A stretch of 64,000 nucleotides of DNA from an uncultured Lachnospiraceae bacterium (lineage in GTDB: Bacteria; Bacillota_A; Clostridia; Lachnospirales; Lachnospiraceae), in the NCBI GenBank assembly GCA_947564305.1, contig CANOBT010000005.1:17487-81486 (forward strand). The letters are read 5' to 3'. How positions within the stretch are numbered: the stretch's first letter is position 1; each line of letters begins with the position of its first letter. The translations under genes and the position numbers were made by a program. The notes below the pieces were generated by a model. The model had not been told where the DNA came from and made no database searches. It saw only the letters and a list, made by a program, of their open reading frames with translations. Positions 14,658-23,639 of this stretch are shown in pieces.

Positions 14658-16913
14658 TTAATACGCCAACCCAAAATTCAACTCATAATAGTTCCCCGCC
14701 GCATCGCGGTAAGCATATGCTTTTCCATTTTCATCCTTCATTTCCTCCGGCATATACTGATCTTTGTCGTACCCCGGAACATCATTCGGGCTGACACAGA
14801 TTCCTTCCGCATTCACCGCCAATACACTGTCCCCCTTCGGAAGTGTGATCGGCAGTTTTCCAACCGGTGAAAATCTTCCAAACATGACATCCAGTACCGC
14901 CGAAGGATAGGTGTCAAAGCCAACTGTCAGCGCATCCACATAAGGCTCCACATTGCCCATCTGCCATGCAAGCGTCACATTCACATTTGCAATCACCTTA
15001 CCGCCGTTTGCATGTACCGCTTTTGCAATCTCCTGAATCCGTCCTACGCCGGAGAGCGTTGTTTCCAAATGGGTCTCTGCCATCGGCTTTCCATCTTCGT
15101 CTACATTGCACACTTCTTTTCCCTCGCAGATATCCAGTTCCAGATATCCGGGCGTTGCATTGAAGTACTCACCGGAAGATGGCGTGAGCAAAAGGATTGC
15201 GTAATCAGCCTCTGCATAGTCTTCTGTCAGTTCACAGCCTTTGAGCAGCTCACGAAGCGACTTTGCAGCCTCTGTCCCAACTTCAGGGTTCTTACAGAAT
15301 GCCTCTGCATAGATTTTTTTGCCGCTTTGCCTTTCTGATGTGAGGGGCAATGTATCCTCATTTTTCAAAAGGACAACAGATTTTTTATGGGTAAGCTCTG
15401 CTTCCTCCCAATCTGCGGGAGTCGTGATCACTTCTTTTGCCTTCTTCGGTTCACGATACGGGTTGTCAAACATCCCCAGAGCAAACAGTTCTGTCAGCGT
15501 CCTTGTAACCGCACGGTCTATGGATTCGTCTGTCAGAATTAAATCCTCGGCCCGAAATCCTTCCGGTATCGGGTGATTTTCATAATAACCATTTTTTCCA
15601 CGGTCATACGCCTCTCGTCCTGCCTCGTTATCAAACAGACCAGAAATCACATCCACGCCGGACTGAGTGACTGCAAAGCCGATTCTTTCTGCTGTGTCAA
15701 GCGCCTCCACTCCCCAACACATGTTGTGTACAATCCCTGTGTCTGAATTGATATATCCGTCGAAGCCCATCTGACGCCGCAGAATATCATCAATGAATAC
15801 TTTGTTATAAGCAAATCCATATGGATGAAACGCAATATCGTTGCCTTCCAAATCCTGCTGCACGGCACTTTTCTCCACAGCCGGTTTGGAATAATATGGC
15901 ATGATGGATGCTGCATGATATTGAACGGCCGGACGGAACGTGGGAAGATGATATTTTTTCAAACTCTCCGGGGTTGCATAGACATTCCACTGACCTGCTT
16001 TATAATGAGGGTCAAAACCGTTTTCACGTGCTCCGCCTCCTGGGAAATGTTTCACAGTCATGGACACGCCGTCTGGAGTCACACCCTCTTCACTTCCCTG
16101 GATTCCCGGAAGCAAATGCGCAAAAATCTCAGTAATCAGCTCCGGATCTTCTCCAAATGTGCCGTAGGAACGCTGCCAACGTGGGTCGGTCATACAGTCA
16201 GCCATATACATATAGCCTTTCTTCATGCCAGTCGCATCCCATTCTCTGCGAATACAGTCTGCAAATGCATCAATAATCTTGATACTGTCGCCCTTCACAG
16301 CCGCCGCAATCCCCAACGTCCCCGGCCAGGCTGCAAACACACCTGCCGCATCATTCATGCCAAAGACCAGTTCTCCATTCTCATTTCGTGAATTGGAAGC
16401 TACCTGCACCGGCACAAAATGCTCACACTCCTCGGCCGCCGCATGAAGCTGATTCACCCAATCCGTCAAGTCCTCCGCCGTCGCATTGGCACGCAGAATC
16501 AGATGGCGGTTAAACCATTCCTTGATGAGCTTTGAAGTTCCCGGAAGATACTGCTCACCGAAAATGGTTTTCCCGCGAAACTCTCCTTCATCCAATACCC
16601 CTGACTCATCTAACACAGGTTCGATCTCTGCAACAGACATAGGGCCTTTAGCCGGATATTTCCCCATACGCCAGTCGGAAATAAAGAGCTGCGCAATCTT
16701 CTCATCCACAGTCAGCGTCTTAACATACTCCTTTGCACGCTCCTTCGGAGATACGCGCCAGTCATTCACGATACTTACCTTGCCCGTTCCGTCAATATCT
16801 TTAAAATACAATCCGTCCTGCTCGATAACTTTACGCTCAACAGTACTGATGAGCTGTCCGCCTTCATTTCGATAATAGCGGATATTTTCTGATGCTTTTT
16901 TTGCCATTGTCAT
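14658..16913 (-). CDS. glycoside hydrolase family 3 protein
   Basis: 751 residues without a signal peptide, so probably cytoplasmic. The (beta/alpha)8 domain has VKHFPGGGARENG and the nucleophile region GYINSDTGI (Asp at about residue 389). The second domain has KSVVLLKNEDTLPL and ends with PVGKLPITLP and a LNFGLAY tail. GH3 enzymes remove beta-glucose, xylose, GlcNAc or related units from the non-reducing end. The specificity cannot be read here. A ribosome site GGGAG lies 5 nt before the first ATG. There is no operon partner on either side. Confidence 0.92.
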   Translation of the reverse strand: MTMAKKASENIRYYRNEGGQLISTVERKVIEQDGLYFKDIDGTGKVSIVNDWRVSPKERAKEYVKTLTVDEKIAQLFISDWRMGKYPAKGPMSVAEIEPVLDESGVLDEGEFRGKTIFGEQYLPGTSKLIKEWFNRHLILRANATAEDLTDWVNQLHAAAEECEHFVPVQVASNSRNENGELVFGMNDAAGVFAAWPGTLGIAAAVKGDSIKIIDAFADCIRREWDATGMKKGYMYMADCMTDPRWQRSYGTFGEDPELITEIFAHLLPGIQGSEEGVTPDGVSMTVKHFPGGGARENGFDPHYKAGQWNVYATPESLKKYHLPTFRPAVQYHAASIMPYYSKPAVEKSAVQQDLEGNDIAFHPYGFAYNKVFIDDILRRQMGFDGYINSDTGIVHNMCWGVEALDTAERIGFAVTQSGVDVISGLFDNEAGREAYDRGKNGYYENHPIPEGFRAEDLILTDESIDRAVTRTLTELFALGMFDNPYREPKKAKEVITTPADWEEAELTHKKSVVLLKNEDTLPLTSERQSGKKIYAEAFCKNPEVGTEAAKSLRELLKGCELTEDYAEADYAILLLTPSSGEYFNATPGYLELDICEGKEVCNVDEDGKPMAETHLETTLSGVGRIQEIAKAVHANGGKVIANVNVTLAWQMGNVEPYVDALTVGFDTYPSAVLDVMFGRFSPVGKLPITLPKGDSVLAVNAEGICVSPNDVPGYDKDQYMPEEMKDENGKAYAYRDAAGNYYELNFGLAY

Positions 16914-17079
16914 TCTCTCCCTGTCTATAATATTACTATCTATTTTAAAGGATAAATCACTTTTTTGACAGGGTAGATTTCTAGTCTTTATTGACTAATT
17001 TATAGATTCATTTTTATACGGAGCGCTTTCTGTAAATTTTATGGAAATCTCTGTACATATAAGAATAAATACTTGAATA

Positions 17080-17106
17080 TTGACTGGCTATAAATTATAG
17101 TATAAT
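17080..17106 (+). promoter_or_regulatory. promoter of the YczE-type gene
   Basis: TTGACT (17080-17085) and TATAAT (17101-17106) with a short 15-bp spacer, 43 bp before the ATG at 17149. Confidence 0.45.
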
Positions 17107-17148
17107 TACAGTGAAGAAATGATTTAAGGAGTTCGGAGGTGATTCCAG

Positions 17149-17802
17149 ATGAAAAGAAGTATAAAAGAAACTATCCTGCGCCTGGTGTTATTATTTGTCG
17201 GGCTCATCATTGCCCACTTGGGCGTAACGTTATTTTTGCTGACAGATTTGGGTGCTGACCCTTTCAATGTTTTTGTGCAGGGCCTCTTCCGCACACTGCA
17301 TAATTTTATAAAAATGCTCACACACGGCTATACCCATATGGCCATCTGTATCCTCATCATATTGATTCTTTTGGTTATTGACCGAAGCTACATAAAAATC
17401 GGAACTGTTGTATGCATGGCATTCGGCGGGCCGATCATCGACTTCTTTACCGCTTTGCTCGGGGGAGTCATCAACTCCGGAAATCCTTTTATCCTGCGTC
17501 TTATCATCCTCGCTGCCGGATGTGTGATACTGGCTTTCGGTATGACTATCGTCATAAAATCAGATGCAGGAACCGGGCCAAATGATCTGGTGGCCATTGT
17601 GCTTAGCGATAAGCTGTCTAAGCCGTTCGGTCCTACCCGTATTGCCGTAGATTTCTGCTTTGTGGCAATCGGATTTCTTTTCGGCGGCGCGGTCGGGATT
17701 GGAACGATCATCAGCGCTTTTCTCGTAGGTCCGGTTGCCGGGATATTCCTGCCTTACAGTGAGAGGATTGTTGGGTTTTTTGTAAAAAAATTGAGTGTAT
17801 AA
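17149..17802 (+). CDS. YczE/YitT-like integral membrane protein
   Basis: 217 residues with about five hydrophobic helices. GVTLFLLTDLGADPFNVF near residues 25-42 and TIVIKSDAGTGPNDL in the second half form the repeated motif of the YczE family (LGADPW-like / GTGPND-like). The function of the family is unknown; some members affect lipopeptide production. The ribosome site is GGAGGTGATTCCAG. It stands alone, with its own promoter and a downstream hairpin. Confidence 0.82.
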   Translation: MKRSIKETILRLVLLFVGLIIAHLGVTLFLLTDLGADPFNVFVQGLFRTLHNFIKMLTHGYTHMAICILIILILLVIDRSYIKIGTVVCMAFGGPIIDFFTALLGGVINSGNPFILRLIILAAGCVILAFGMTIVIKSDAGTGPNDLVAIVLSDKLSKPFGPTRIAVDFCFVAIGFLFGGAVGIGTIISAFLVGPVAGIFLPYSERIVGFFVKKLSV

Positions 17803-17814
17803 ATAAATTTGACT

Positions 17815-17858
17815 GTAGAAAAGAGGCCAATGGCAGCTTTTCTACATACTATAGTATA
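17815..17858 (+). repeat. dispersed hairpin repeat, copy 2
   Basis: Arms 17815-17829 and 17831-17845 pair with two mismatches, followed by CATACTATAGTATATA. ATACTATAGTAT is a perfect 12-bp palindrome. It shares TGGCAGCTTTTCT and the following segment with copy 1 at 1887-1930. It lies 13 bp after the YczE-type gene. Confidence 0.6.
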
Positions 17859-17865
17859 TAAAAAC

Positions 17866-17884
17866 GGGGCCCTTATCAGGCCCC
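17866..17884. terminator. terminator between the YczE-type and aldo/keto reductase genes
   Basis: GGGGCC (17866-17871) pairs with GGCCCC (17879-17884). On the minus strand GTTTTTATA follows, so it ends the operon whose last gene is the aldo/keto reductase. CCATTTTTC follows on the plus strand. Confidence 0.7.
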
Positions 17885-17899
17885 TCCATTTTTCATATC

Positions 17900-18898
17900 T
17901 TATTCCACAATCACACCATCTTCATCCCACAGGTCATGCCAGTCTTTGGCCCCTTCCCACAGGAATACATGCCCTTTAACCAGACGGTTTCCACGCTCTA
18001 ATGTAGCCATAGACGCCATTTCTTCCTCTGTCAGCGGGTCTTCCGTCATACATTTCAGATTCTCGTAATAGTGATGTACGGAAAATGGAATTGGGAGCTG
18101 ACCGTTCTGGTATGCCCATTTCAATGCGATGATTGCAGGATTTACGCCATGATTTCTGGCGATTTCCTGAACCTCGGGCATCTCCAGATCCGCAATGTCT
18201 TCCTCCATGATATCTCTCTCCGGTCTTCTCGGTGAACCAATCGGCATATAGCCCACCGGAAGAATATCCCTTGCCTCTAAGTACTCCTGAAGCTCCTTTT
18301 GCTGGAATGCCGGATGCATCTCAATCTCCGCTGCAGCCGGTTTCATTTTCATCAGAGAAAGCACGGCATCCATCTTCGGAATGGTCATATTAGAAATCCC
18401 GATGTGCCGAATCAATCCTTTCTCTACCAGTTCTTCACACTGGCGGTATGTATCCATAAACTCCTCCACACTGAATGGCTTAGAATCTGGATTTCTGGAG
18501 TCCACATCACACCCCGGCGCATGATAATTCGGAAATGGCCAATGAATAAAATACATATCCAGATAATCACATTTCAAATCTGCAATACTCTTTCTACAAG
18601 CCTTTTCCACGTCTCTATGCATGTCATTCCATACCTTTGACATGATAAATAAATCCTTGCGCTCTACAACGCCCTCTGCAAATGCCTTCTCGAACACCTG
18701 CCCAATCTGTTCTTCATTTCCATAACATGCCGCACAGTCAAACAGACGATATCCGCAGCGGATTGCTCCTGCGACTGCTTCCGACACTTCCTTTGGACTC
18801 ACTCGGTCTGAGCCAAATGTCCCCATTCCCACACAGGGCATTTCCACACCTGTATATAATTTTTTCTTCGGCACGATTGCCGGATCAACAAAATTCAT
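17900..18898 (-). CDS. aldo/keto reductase
   Basis: 332 residues. The AKR tetrad is visible: Asp in LFDCAACYGNE with its Tyr, Lys in FIMSKVW, and His in FIHWPFP. HIGISN and IALKWAYQNG follow. These NAD(P)H-dependent enzymes reduce aldehydes or ketoses or oxidise polyols. It is the last gene of the aldolase-LacI-kinase-dehydrogenase-PfkB operon, 16 bp after the PfkB gene. It may supply the ketose or remove an aldehyde product, but nothing in the sequence fixes the substrate. Confidence 0.9.
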   Translation of the reverse strand: MNFVDPAIVPKKKLYTGVEMPCVGMGTFGSDRVSPKEVSEAVAGAIRCGYRLFDCAACYGNEEQIGQVFEKAFAEGVVERKDLFIMSKVWNDMHRDVEKACRKSIADLKCDYLDMYFIHWPFPNYHAPGCDVDSRNPDSKPFSVEEFMDTYRQCEELVEKGLIRHIGISNMTIPKMDAVLSLMKMKPAAAEIEMHPAFQQKELQEYLEARDILPVGYMPIGSPRRPERDIMEEDIADLEMPEVQEIARNHGVNPAIIALKWAYQNGQLPIPFSVHHYYENLKCMTEDPLTEEEMASMATLERGNRLVKGHVFLWEGAKDWHDLWDEDGVIVE

Positions 18899-18914
18899 AT
18901 TCTTTTCCTTTCTC

Positions 18915-19844
18915 TTATATGCTTTGAATTTCTATCTGCGGGAAAATCCTCTCCATATCTTCTTTCACAAAAAATCCTGTTTCCTCCCGCAAAGCTGCCG
19001 CCGCCGATATGGCGCTTGCCTTGCGCAAGGTCTCCCGTATCGACAACCCTTCACTGAAACCAAGTGCAAACCCTGCAATCATAGAATCCCCGCAGCCCAC
19101 CGTATTGACCGCATCGATTTTCGGCACGAATGCCCGATAGATTCCTTCATCGCTTACTACCACAGAGCCTTTGGCTCCAAGAGAAACGGCAACCACCGGA
19201 ACACCATTTTCGTGAATTTTCTTTGCCGCCTCTATAATCTCACTTTCCTGGTCGCAATGGCTTCCCGTCAGCATCCGGATTTCATCAATATTGGGCTTAA
19301 TCATGGTCGGTTTTGATTTGATTCCCTCGGCAAGTAATTTTCCGCTTGTGTCAAGAATGACTTTTTTCCCTGCATCCTTGACGATTTTCACAAGTCGTTG
19401 GTAAGCAGTCTCGTCCAGTCCTTTCGGAACACTGCCTGACATAGTCACGACAGATGCATCTTTCACCAATTCACGGAACTGTTTTACAAAGCCCTCGAAA
19501 TCTTCCTCAGACACGGTAAAACCCGGCTCTAAATATTCGGTCTGCACCTTACTCACCGTATCCCAAATATTAATACAGGACCGGCTTTCCTCTTTCATAT
19601 GATAAAAGGCCGCCTCAATCCCAAATGGCTTTAGAGAGTCCTCAATGTACGCCCCCGCGTGTCCTCCCACAAATCCGGTGGCAACCACTCTTGCGCCTGC
19701 GACAGCAGCCGGTTTTGAGACATTCAGCCCTTTTCCTCCTGGAGTGTATGCGCACTCTTTTACACGGTTTACCTCTCCGGTCTTCGCACCTTCTACCACA
19801 TAGCGCTTATCAATCGCCGCATTCAGAGTCACCGTTAATATCAT
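18915..19844 (-). CDS. PfkB-family hexose-phosphate kinase (1-phosphofructokinase/tagatose-6-phosphate kinase type)
   Basis: 309 residues. Start ILTVTLNAAIDKRY, then YTPGGKGLNVSK (PfkB signature 1) and VNTVGCGDSMIAGFALG (signature 2 with catalytic Asp). Family enzymes convert fructose-1-P to fructose-1,6-bisP, or tagatose-6-P to tagatose-1,6-bisP. With the class II aldolase of the same operon it can complete a ketohexose-phosphate to triose-phosphate route. It lies 14 bp after the GatD-like gene. The exact substrate is not determined. Confidence 0.9.
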   Translation of the reverse strand: MILTVTLNAAIDKRYVVEGAKTGEVNRVKECAYTPGGKGLNVSKPAAVAGARVVATGFVGGHAGAYIEDSLKPFGIEAAFYHMKEESRSCINIWDTVSKVQTEYLEPGFTVSEEDFEGFVKQFRELVKDASVVTMSGSVPKGLDETAYQRLVKIVKDAGKKVILDTSGKLLAEGIKSKPTMIKPNIDEIRMLTGSHCDQESEIIEAAKKIHENGVPVVAVSLGAKGSVVVSDEGIYRAFVPKIDAVNTVGCGDSMIAGFALGFSEGLSIRETLRKASAISAAAALREETGFFVKEDMERIFPQIEIQSI

Positions 19845-19858
19845 AAAATCACTCCCCT

Positions 19859-20908
19859 TTACGCTTCATTCACAAGCAAAATTTTACCCTGCACGAAGCC
19901 CGGTTTCTTGAACATCTGAAATGCCTCCTGAGCCTGGCTCATAGGTATTTTTTTGAAAATAAAACCTGGGTCGAATTTTAACTGCCCTGTCGCAAAATAA
20001 TGTGCGGTAAGTTCCCATTCTTTTCCTGGGAAGGGCGCACTGTAGGACATCCATGAGCCGGTCAGTTTAAATTCCTTGCGATTCATATTTTCCCACATCT
20101 TTGGCGTAAATGTAAGGTCCACATGAGGTGTCCCGATAAAGCATACATGAGCTTTATTTGCCGCAAGCTCAAAGGCCATCTGCATGGTCGGCACCTGCCC
20201 GGCGGTTTCAAATACATATCCAAAGCCTTTTCCGTCCGTGATTGCCACTGCCTCTTCCATGAAACTATCTTTTCTCGTATTGATGACTTCATCAGCACCC
20301 AGCCTTTTTGCCAAGGCGAGCCGCTCGTCACTGATATCAAATACCACGGCCTTCTTCGAGCCAAAAATCCTTGCCCACTGCATGGTGAACATTCCGATTG
20401 TCCCCCCGCCTAAAATGGCAACATACTCACCGCCCTGATAATCATTCTGGAGCAGTCCGTGGAGGGCTACTGTGGAGGGTTCAAACATTGCCCCCTGCTC
20501 ATAGGAAATACTTTTGTCAAACGGGACTGCGTTCTGCTCCGGAATCACCACATAATCTGCATTGCTTCCCTGCTGTCTGGAACCAATAAATGTATAATGC
20601 TTGCAGAGCGAAAAATTTCCGTTCTGGCAGTCCCCACATTTCATACAGGGAACTAATGGCGCCCCGGAAACCCTGTCTCCTACTTTCACCTTTGTCACGC
20701 CCTCTCCGACCTCTATCACATCTCCGGAAAATTCATGGCCCAAAACAATGGGATAAAAATGAACTCCGTTATGCAGGACTCTCGGAATATCAGAGCCGCA
20801 GATACCGGACGCTTTGACTTTAATCTTGACTGTGCCTGCACTCACCTGGGGTTCTTCGTAATCCAAATACTGCACATCTTCATTTGCACATACAACTGCT
20901 GCTTTCAT
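19859..20908 (-). CDS. galactitol-1-phosphate 5-dehydrogenase-like zinc dehydrogenase
   Basis: 349 residues from the ATG at 20908, preceded by AAGGAGAAAGAAC. The open frame to 20944 has no such site. Catalytic zinc region SGICGSDIPR and GHEFSG, structural Cys cluster CMKCGDCQNGNFSLC, FIGSRQQG, and Rossmann loop ILGGGTIGMF. The segments GSDIPR, FIGSR and LTGSWMSYSAPFPGKEWE are those of GatD. Expected reaction: oxidation of a hexitol (phosphate) to a ketose (phosphate). No PTS partner is in this operon, so the free polyol may be the substrate. Confidence 0.88.
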   Translation of the reverse strand: MKAAVVCANEDVQYLDYEEPQVSAGTVKIKVKASGICGSDIPRVLHNGVHFYPIVLGHEFSGDVIEVGEGVTKVKVGDRVSGAPLVPCMKCGDCQNGNFSLCKHYTFIGSRQQGSNADYVVIPEQNAVPFDKSISYEQGAMFEPSTVALHGLLQNDYQGGEYVAILGGGTIGMFTMQWARIFGSKKAVVFDISDERLALAKRLGADEVINTRKDSFMEEAVAITDGKGFGYVFETAGQVPTMQMAFELAANKAHVCFIGTPHVDLTFTPKMWENMNRKEFKLTGSWMSYSAPFPGKEWELTAHYFATGQLKFDPGFIFKKIPMSQAQEAFQMFKKPGFVQGKILLVNEA

Positions 20909-20992
20909 GTTCTTTCTCCTTATTTGTAACCACTTGCAGCGCAAGTAATTATCTGCTTACCGTATCTTTTTTCATACGATACTTTACACTGC

Positions 20993-22498
20993 TTATTTCA
21001 TCATCACTTTCAAATTCTCATAAATCTGTAAATACTTCCGGTATGCCTCATCATATACCGCCCGCTGTTCTTTCTGAGGCTCATGAGCCCGTTTATTCTG
21101 GACCGTCAGCTTGACTGCCTCTTCGAAATCCTGATACATCCCTACACCCACTCCCGCAAGCATTGCCGCTCCCAGAGTGGTTGCCGTATCGGATGCAGGC
21201 ACTACGATCGGTTTACCGGTCACATCTGATTTTATCTGTGTCCAGAGAAGGGAATTTGCCGAGCCGCCCATAGCCCGCATGACCTCCACATGTGCTCCGG
21301 CCTTTTCTGCCACTTCCAGATTATGCCGCAGGGAAAATGCCACACCTTCCATTGCAGACCGGATAAAATGACCCTTTGTTTTGCTGAAATCCAGCCCGTA
21401 ATAGACGCCCTTTGCCCCTGGATTCCAAATCGGGGAACGCTCTCCCGCCATATAGGGCAAAAATGTCATCCCATCGCTTCCGGCCGGCACTGCCTCTGCC
21501 TCCTCATTGAAGAGCTCAAGAGAACTTTTTCCAATCCGTTTTCCCTCTTCTCTCTCATAATCAGCAAATTCTCTTTCCAGCCATCGCATCACACCGCCGC
21601 CGCCGGTAGTTCCGCCCTGCAAAAGCCAATGTCCAGGAATCACATGAAAGCCTAAAATCAGCCTTTCATCTGCCTTATACGTATCCATGCAAATACTCAT
21701 CCCACCGGCCTGGCCGCCCTGCTCCTGGCATTCACCGGAATGAATGACTCCTGCGCCCAGAGTCCCGCAGGCAGCATCCAGGCCTCCGGCAGCTACCGGG
21801 ATTCCCTTGATCAGCCCACATTCCCTGGCTGCTTTTTCGGTAACTGTTCCGATAATCTCATGACATGGAGATATATCCGGAAGTATAAACCTGGGAATCC
21901 CCAACGCTTCACACATTTCCTCATTCCATGTGCCTGTATGCATATCAAAACAGTGCAGTCCATACCCCTGGGACATGTCCTGCGTCATCTCTCCCGTGAG
22001 CTTATACGCAATGTAGCTGTTAGACTGTAAAATCTTATGCGTTCTCTCATATACTTCCGGGCGGTTGCGCTGATACCAGATAATTTTCGCCGTTGTATAA
22101 GATGGCTGCAGTGAATTGCCGGATAAACCGAAAATTTTATCCGCTCCTATTTTCAGATTCAACTCCTCGCAAATATCCGCTGCCCTGGTATCCATCCAGA
22201 TCGGCGTATTTGTCAAAACATTCCCGTGCTTGTCCACTGCAATAGCGGACCAGCTCTGGCCGTCAATTCCGATTCCTGCGATTTCCTCCGGTTTGATGTT
22301 CCCTTGTTTCAATGCCTTTTTTATCGCATGACAGACCCCATCCCACCATTCTTCCGGATTCTGCTCTGCCTGTCCTTCCTTCGGATAGTAGACCGGGTAG
22401 TCTCCATTCGCAGCCGCCTTCACCTGGCCCTGTCTGTCAAATATTGCTATTTTACAGGCACTTGTCCCGATATCAATTCCTAATAAATATGGCTTCAT
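20993..22498 (-). CDS. FGGY kinase, xylulokinase type
   Basis: 501 residues. LLGIDIGTSACKIAIFD at the N-terminus, GIDGQSWSAIAVD, WMDTRA, GGLDAACGTLGAG and the signature region AMGGSANSLLWTQIKSDVTG with ATTLGAAMLAG. This is the xylulokinase-like branch, which phosphorylates ketoses at O-1 or O-5. Within an operon holding a polyol dehydrogenase, PfkB and aldolase it probably makes a ketose monophosphate. The ribosome site is AAAGGGGAAAAG. It follows the LacI gene by 37 bp. Confidence 0.9.
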   Translation of the reverse strand: MKPYLLGIDIGTSACKIAIFDRQGQVKAAANGDYPVYYPKEGQAEQNPEEWWDGVCHAIKKALKQGNIKPEEIAGIGIDGQSWSAIAVDKHGNVLTNTPIWMDTRAADICEELNLKIGADKIFGLSGNSLQPSYTTAKIIWYQRNRPEVYERTHKILQSNSYIAYKLTGEMTQDMSQGYGLHCFDMHTGTWNEEMCEALGIPRFILPDISPCHEIIGTVTEKAARECGLIKGIPVAAGGLDAACGTLGAGVIHSGECQEQGGQAGGMSICMDTYKADERLILGFHVIPGHWLLQGGTTGGGGVMRWLEREFADYEREEGKRIGKSSLELFNEEAEAVPAGSDGMTFLPYMAGERSPIWNPGAKGVYYGLDFSKTKGHFIRSAMEGVAFSLRHNLEVAEKAGAHVEVMRAMGGSANSLLWTQIKSDVTGKPIVVPASDTATTLGAAMLAGVGVGMYQDFEEAVKLTVQNKRAHEPQKEQRAVYDEAYRKYLQIYENLKVMMK

Positions 22499-22535
22499 CT
22501 TTTCCCCTTTTTAGAACTGTAAAAATTGCAATTCC

Positions 22536-23546
22536 TTACTTTCCTACATTCCTGATGGTTTTGCCTTCTACAAAACCCGTTTTCAGTTTTACACACACAC
22601 GCTCGTCCAGTGAAACTGTTCCTTCCATCTTTTGCAGCATCGTCTCAGCAACCTGATGTCCGATTTCCTTCGTAGGCTGTGTTACAATGCTTAGTTTCGG
22701 CACACATGCTTTTGCAAATTCCAGATTATCAAACCCAATAAACGAAAGCAGCTCCGGTATCTGGATGCCAAGCTCATTTGCCTCAATCACTGCGCCCACT
22801 GTCAGCTCATAGTTTGAAGCCAGCATCGCAGTCATCCCCGGATTATGTTTGATGAGGGACCGCATGCCTGCTGCACCCCCGGCTATGGTATAATCCGTTC
22901 GTATCACAAAACTTTCCTGCTGTTCTATACCGGCTTCTGCCAGTGCTGCCCGGTATCCTGACAGACGCTCCTCTGCGGTAAAGACACCTTTCGGGCCTGC
23001 AATAATGCCAATGTTTTCATGTCCTGCCCGAATCAGTCTCCAAACCGCATCCTTTGCAGCACCGGCATTATCCACCAGTACACTGTCACACTCCACATCC
23101 TGAAATTTCCTATCCAGTAAAATCACTGGTTTCTTTTTATTCATAAAGGTGCGAAGATATTTTCCGGAACCAGCCGACGGCATGATAATTAAACCATCCA
23201 CTCTCCTTTTGTTCAGAAATTCCACTGCCTCTACTTCCCGTTTTTCATCGGTACGGCAATCACAGATCATAGTGGCATACCCATGAGCCCGTAATCTATC
23301 CTCCACTTCCGTGATGATCTCTGCGCAGAAAATATTATTCAATTCCGGGATGATAATCCCGACCATCTTCGTCTTATTCGTTTTTAGCCCGCGCGCCACC
23401 TCATTTACTTCAAAGTGAAGCTCCTCGATTGCCGCCTCGATTTTCTGTCTGTTCTTTTCCCGCACATTTCCTCCATTCAGATAGGAAGAAATCGTTGCAA
23501 GCCCAAGACCTGTTTCCCTTGCGATATCCTTTATTGTTGCCGCCAC
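22536..23546 (-). CDS. LacI-family regulator of the aldolase operon
   Basis: 336 residues with a GTG start. HTH: IKDIARETGLGLATISSYLNG. Ligand domain: VGIIIPELNNIF, VDGLIIMP, LSFIGFDNLEFA. It is a paralog of the regulator at 5097-6098, sharing YLNGGNV. The gene is second in the operon it probably controls. The operator CGAAACGTTTCG at 24486-24497 follows the operon promoter, and similar palindromes flank the fucose operon promoter, so it may control both. Its start region also resembles the 44-bp tandem repeat just upstream. Confidence 0.93.
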   Translation of the reverse strand: MAATIKDIARETGLGLATISSYLNGGNVREKNRQKIEAAIEELHFEVNEVARGLKTNKTKMVGIIIPELNNIFCAEIITEVEDRLRAHGYATMICDCRTDEKREVEAVEFLNKRRVDGLIIMPSAGSGKYLRTFMNKKKPVILLDRKFQDVECDSVLVDNAGAAKDAVWRLIRAGHENIGIIAGPKGVFTAEERLSGYRAALAEAGIEQQESFVIRTDYTIAGGAAGMRSLIKHNPGMTAMLASNYELTVGAVIEANELGIQIPELLSFIGFDNLEFAKACVPKLSIVTQPTKEIGHQVAETMLQKMEGTVSLDERVCVKLKTGFVEGKTIRNVGK

Positions 23547-23551
23547 GGATA

Positions 23552-23639
23552 ATCTACCTGCCTTTTATCATGCTTTATCGTCGCTGCCGCAGAGCATCTA
23601 TCTGCCTCTTATCATGCTTTATTATCACATCCGCAGACC
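23552..23639 (-). repeat. tandem 44-bp repeat at the aldolase/LacI junction
   Basis: Units 23596-23639 (the aldolase 3' end) and 23552-23595 match at 36 of 44 positions and share ATCATGCTTTAT. The copy creates a 9-codon frame (23568-23597, MLCGSDDKA) that mirrors the aldolase C-terminus VCGCDNKA, with its own GAGGCAG before the ATG. Confidence 0.75.
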
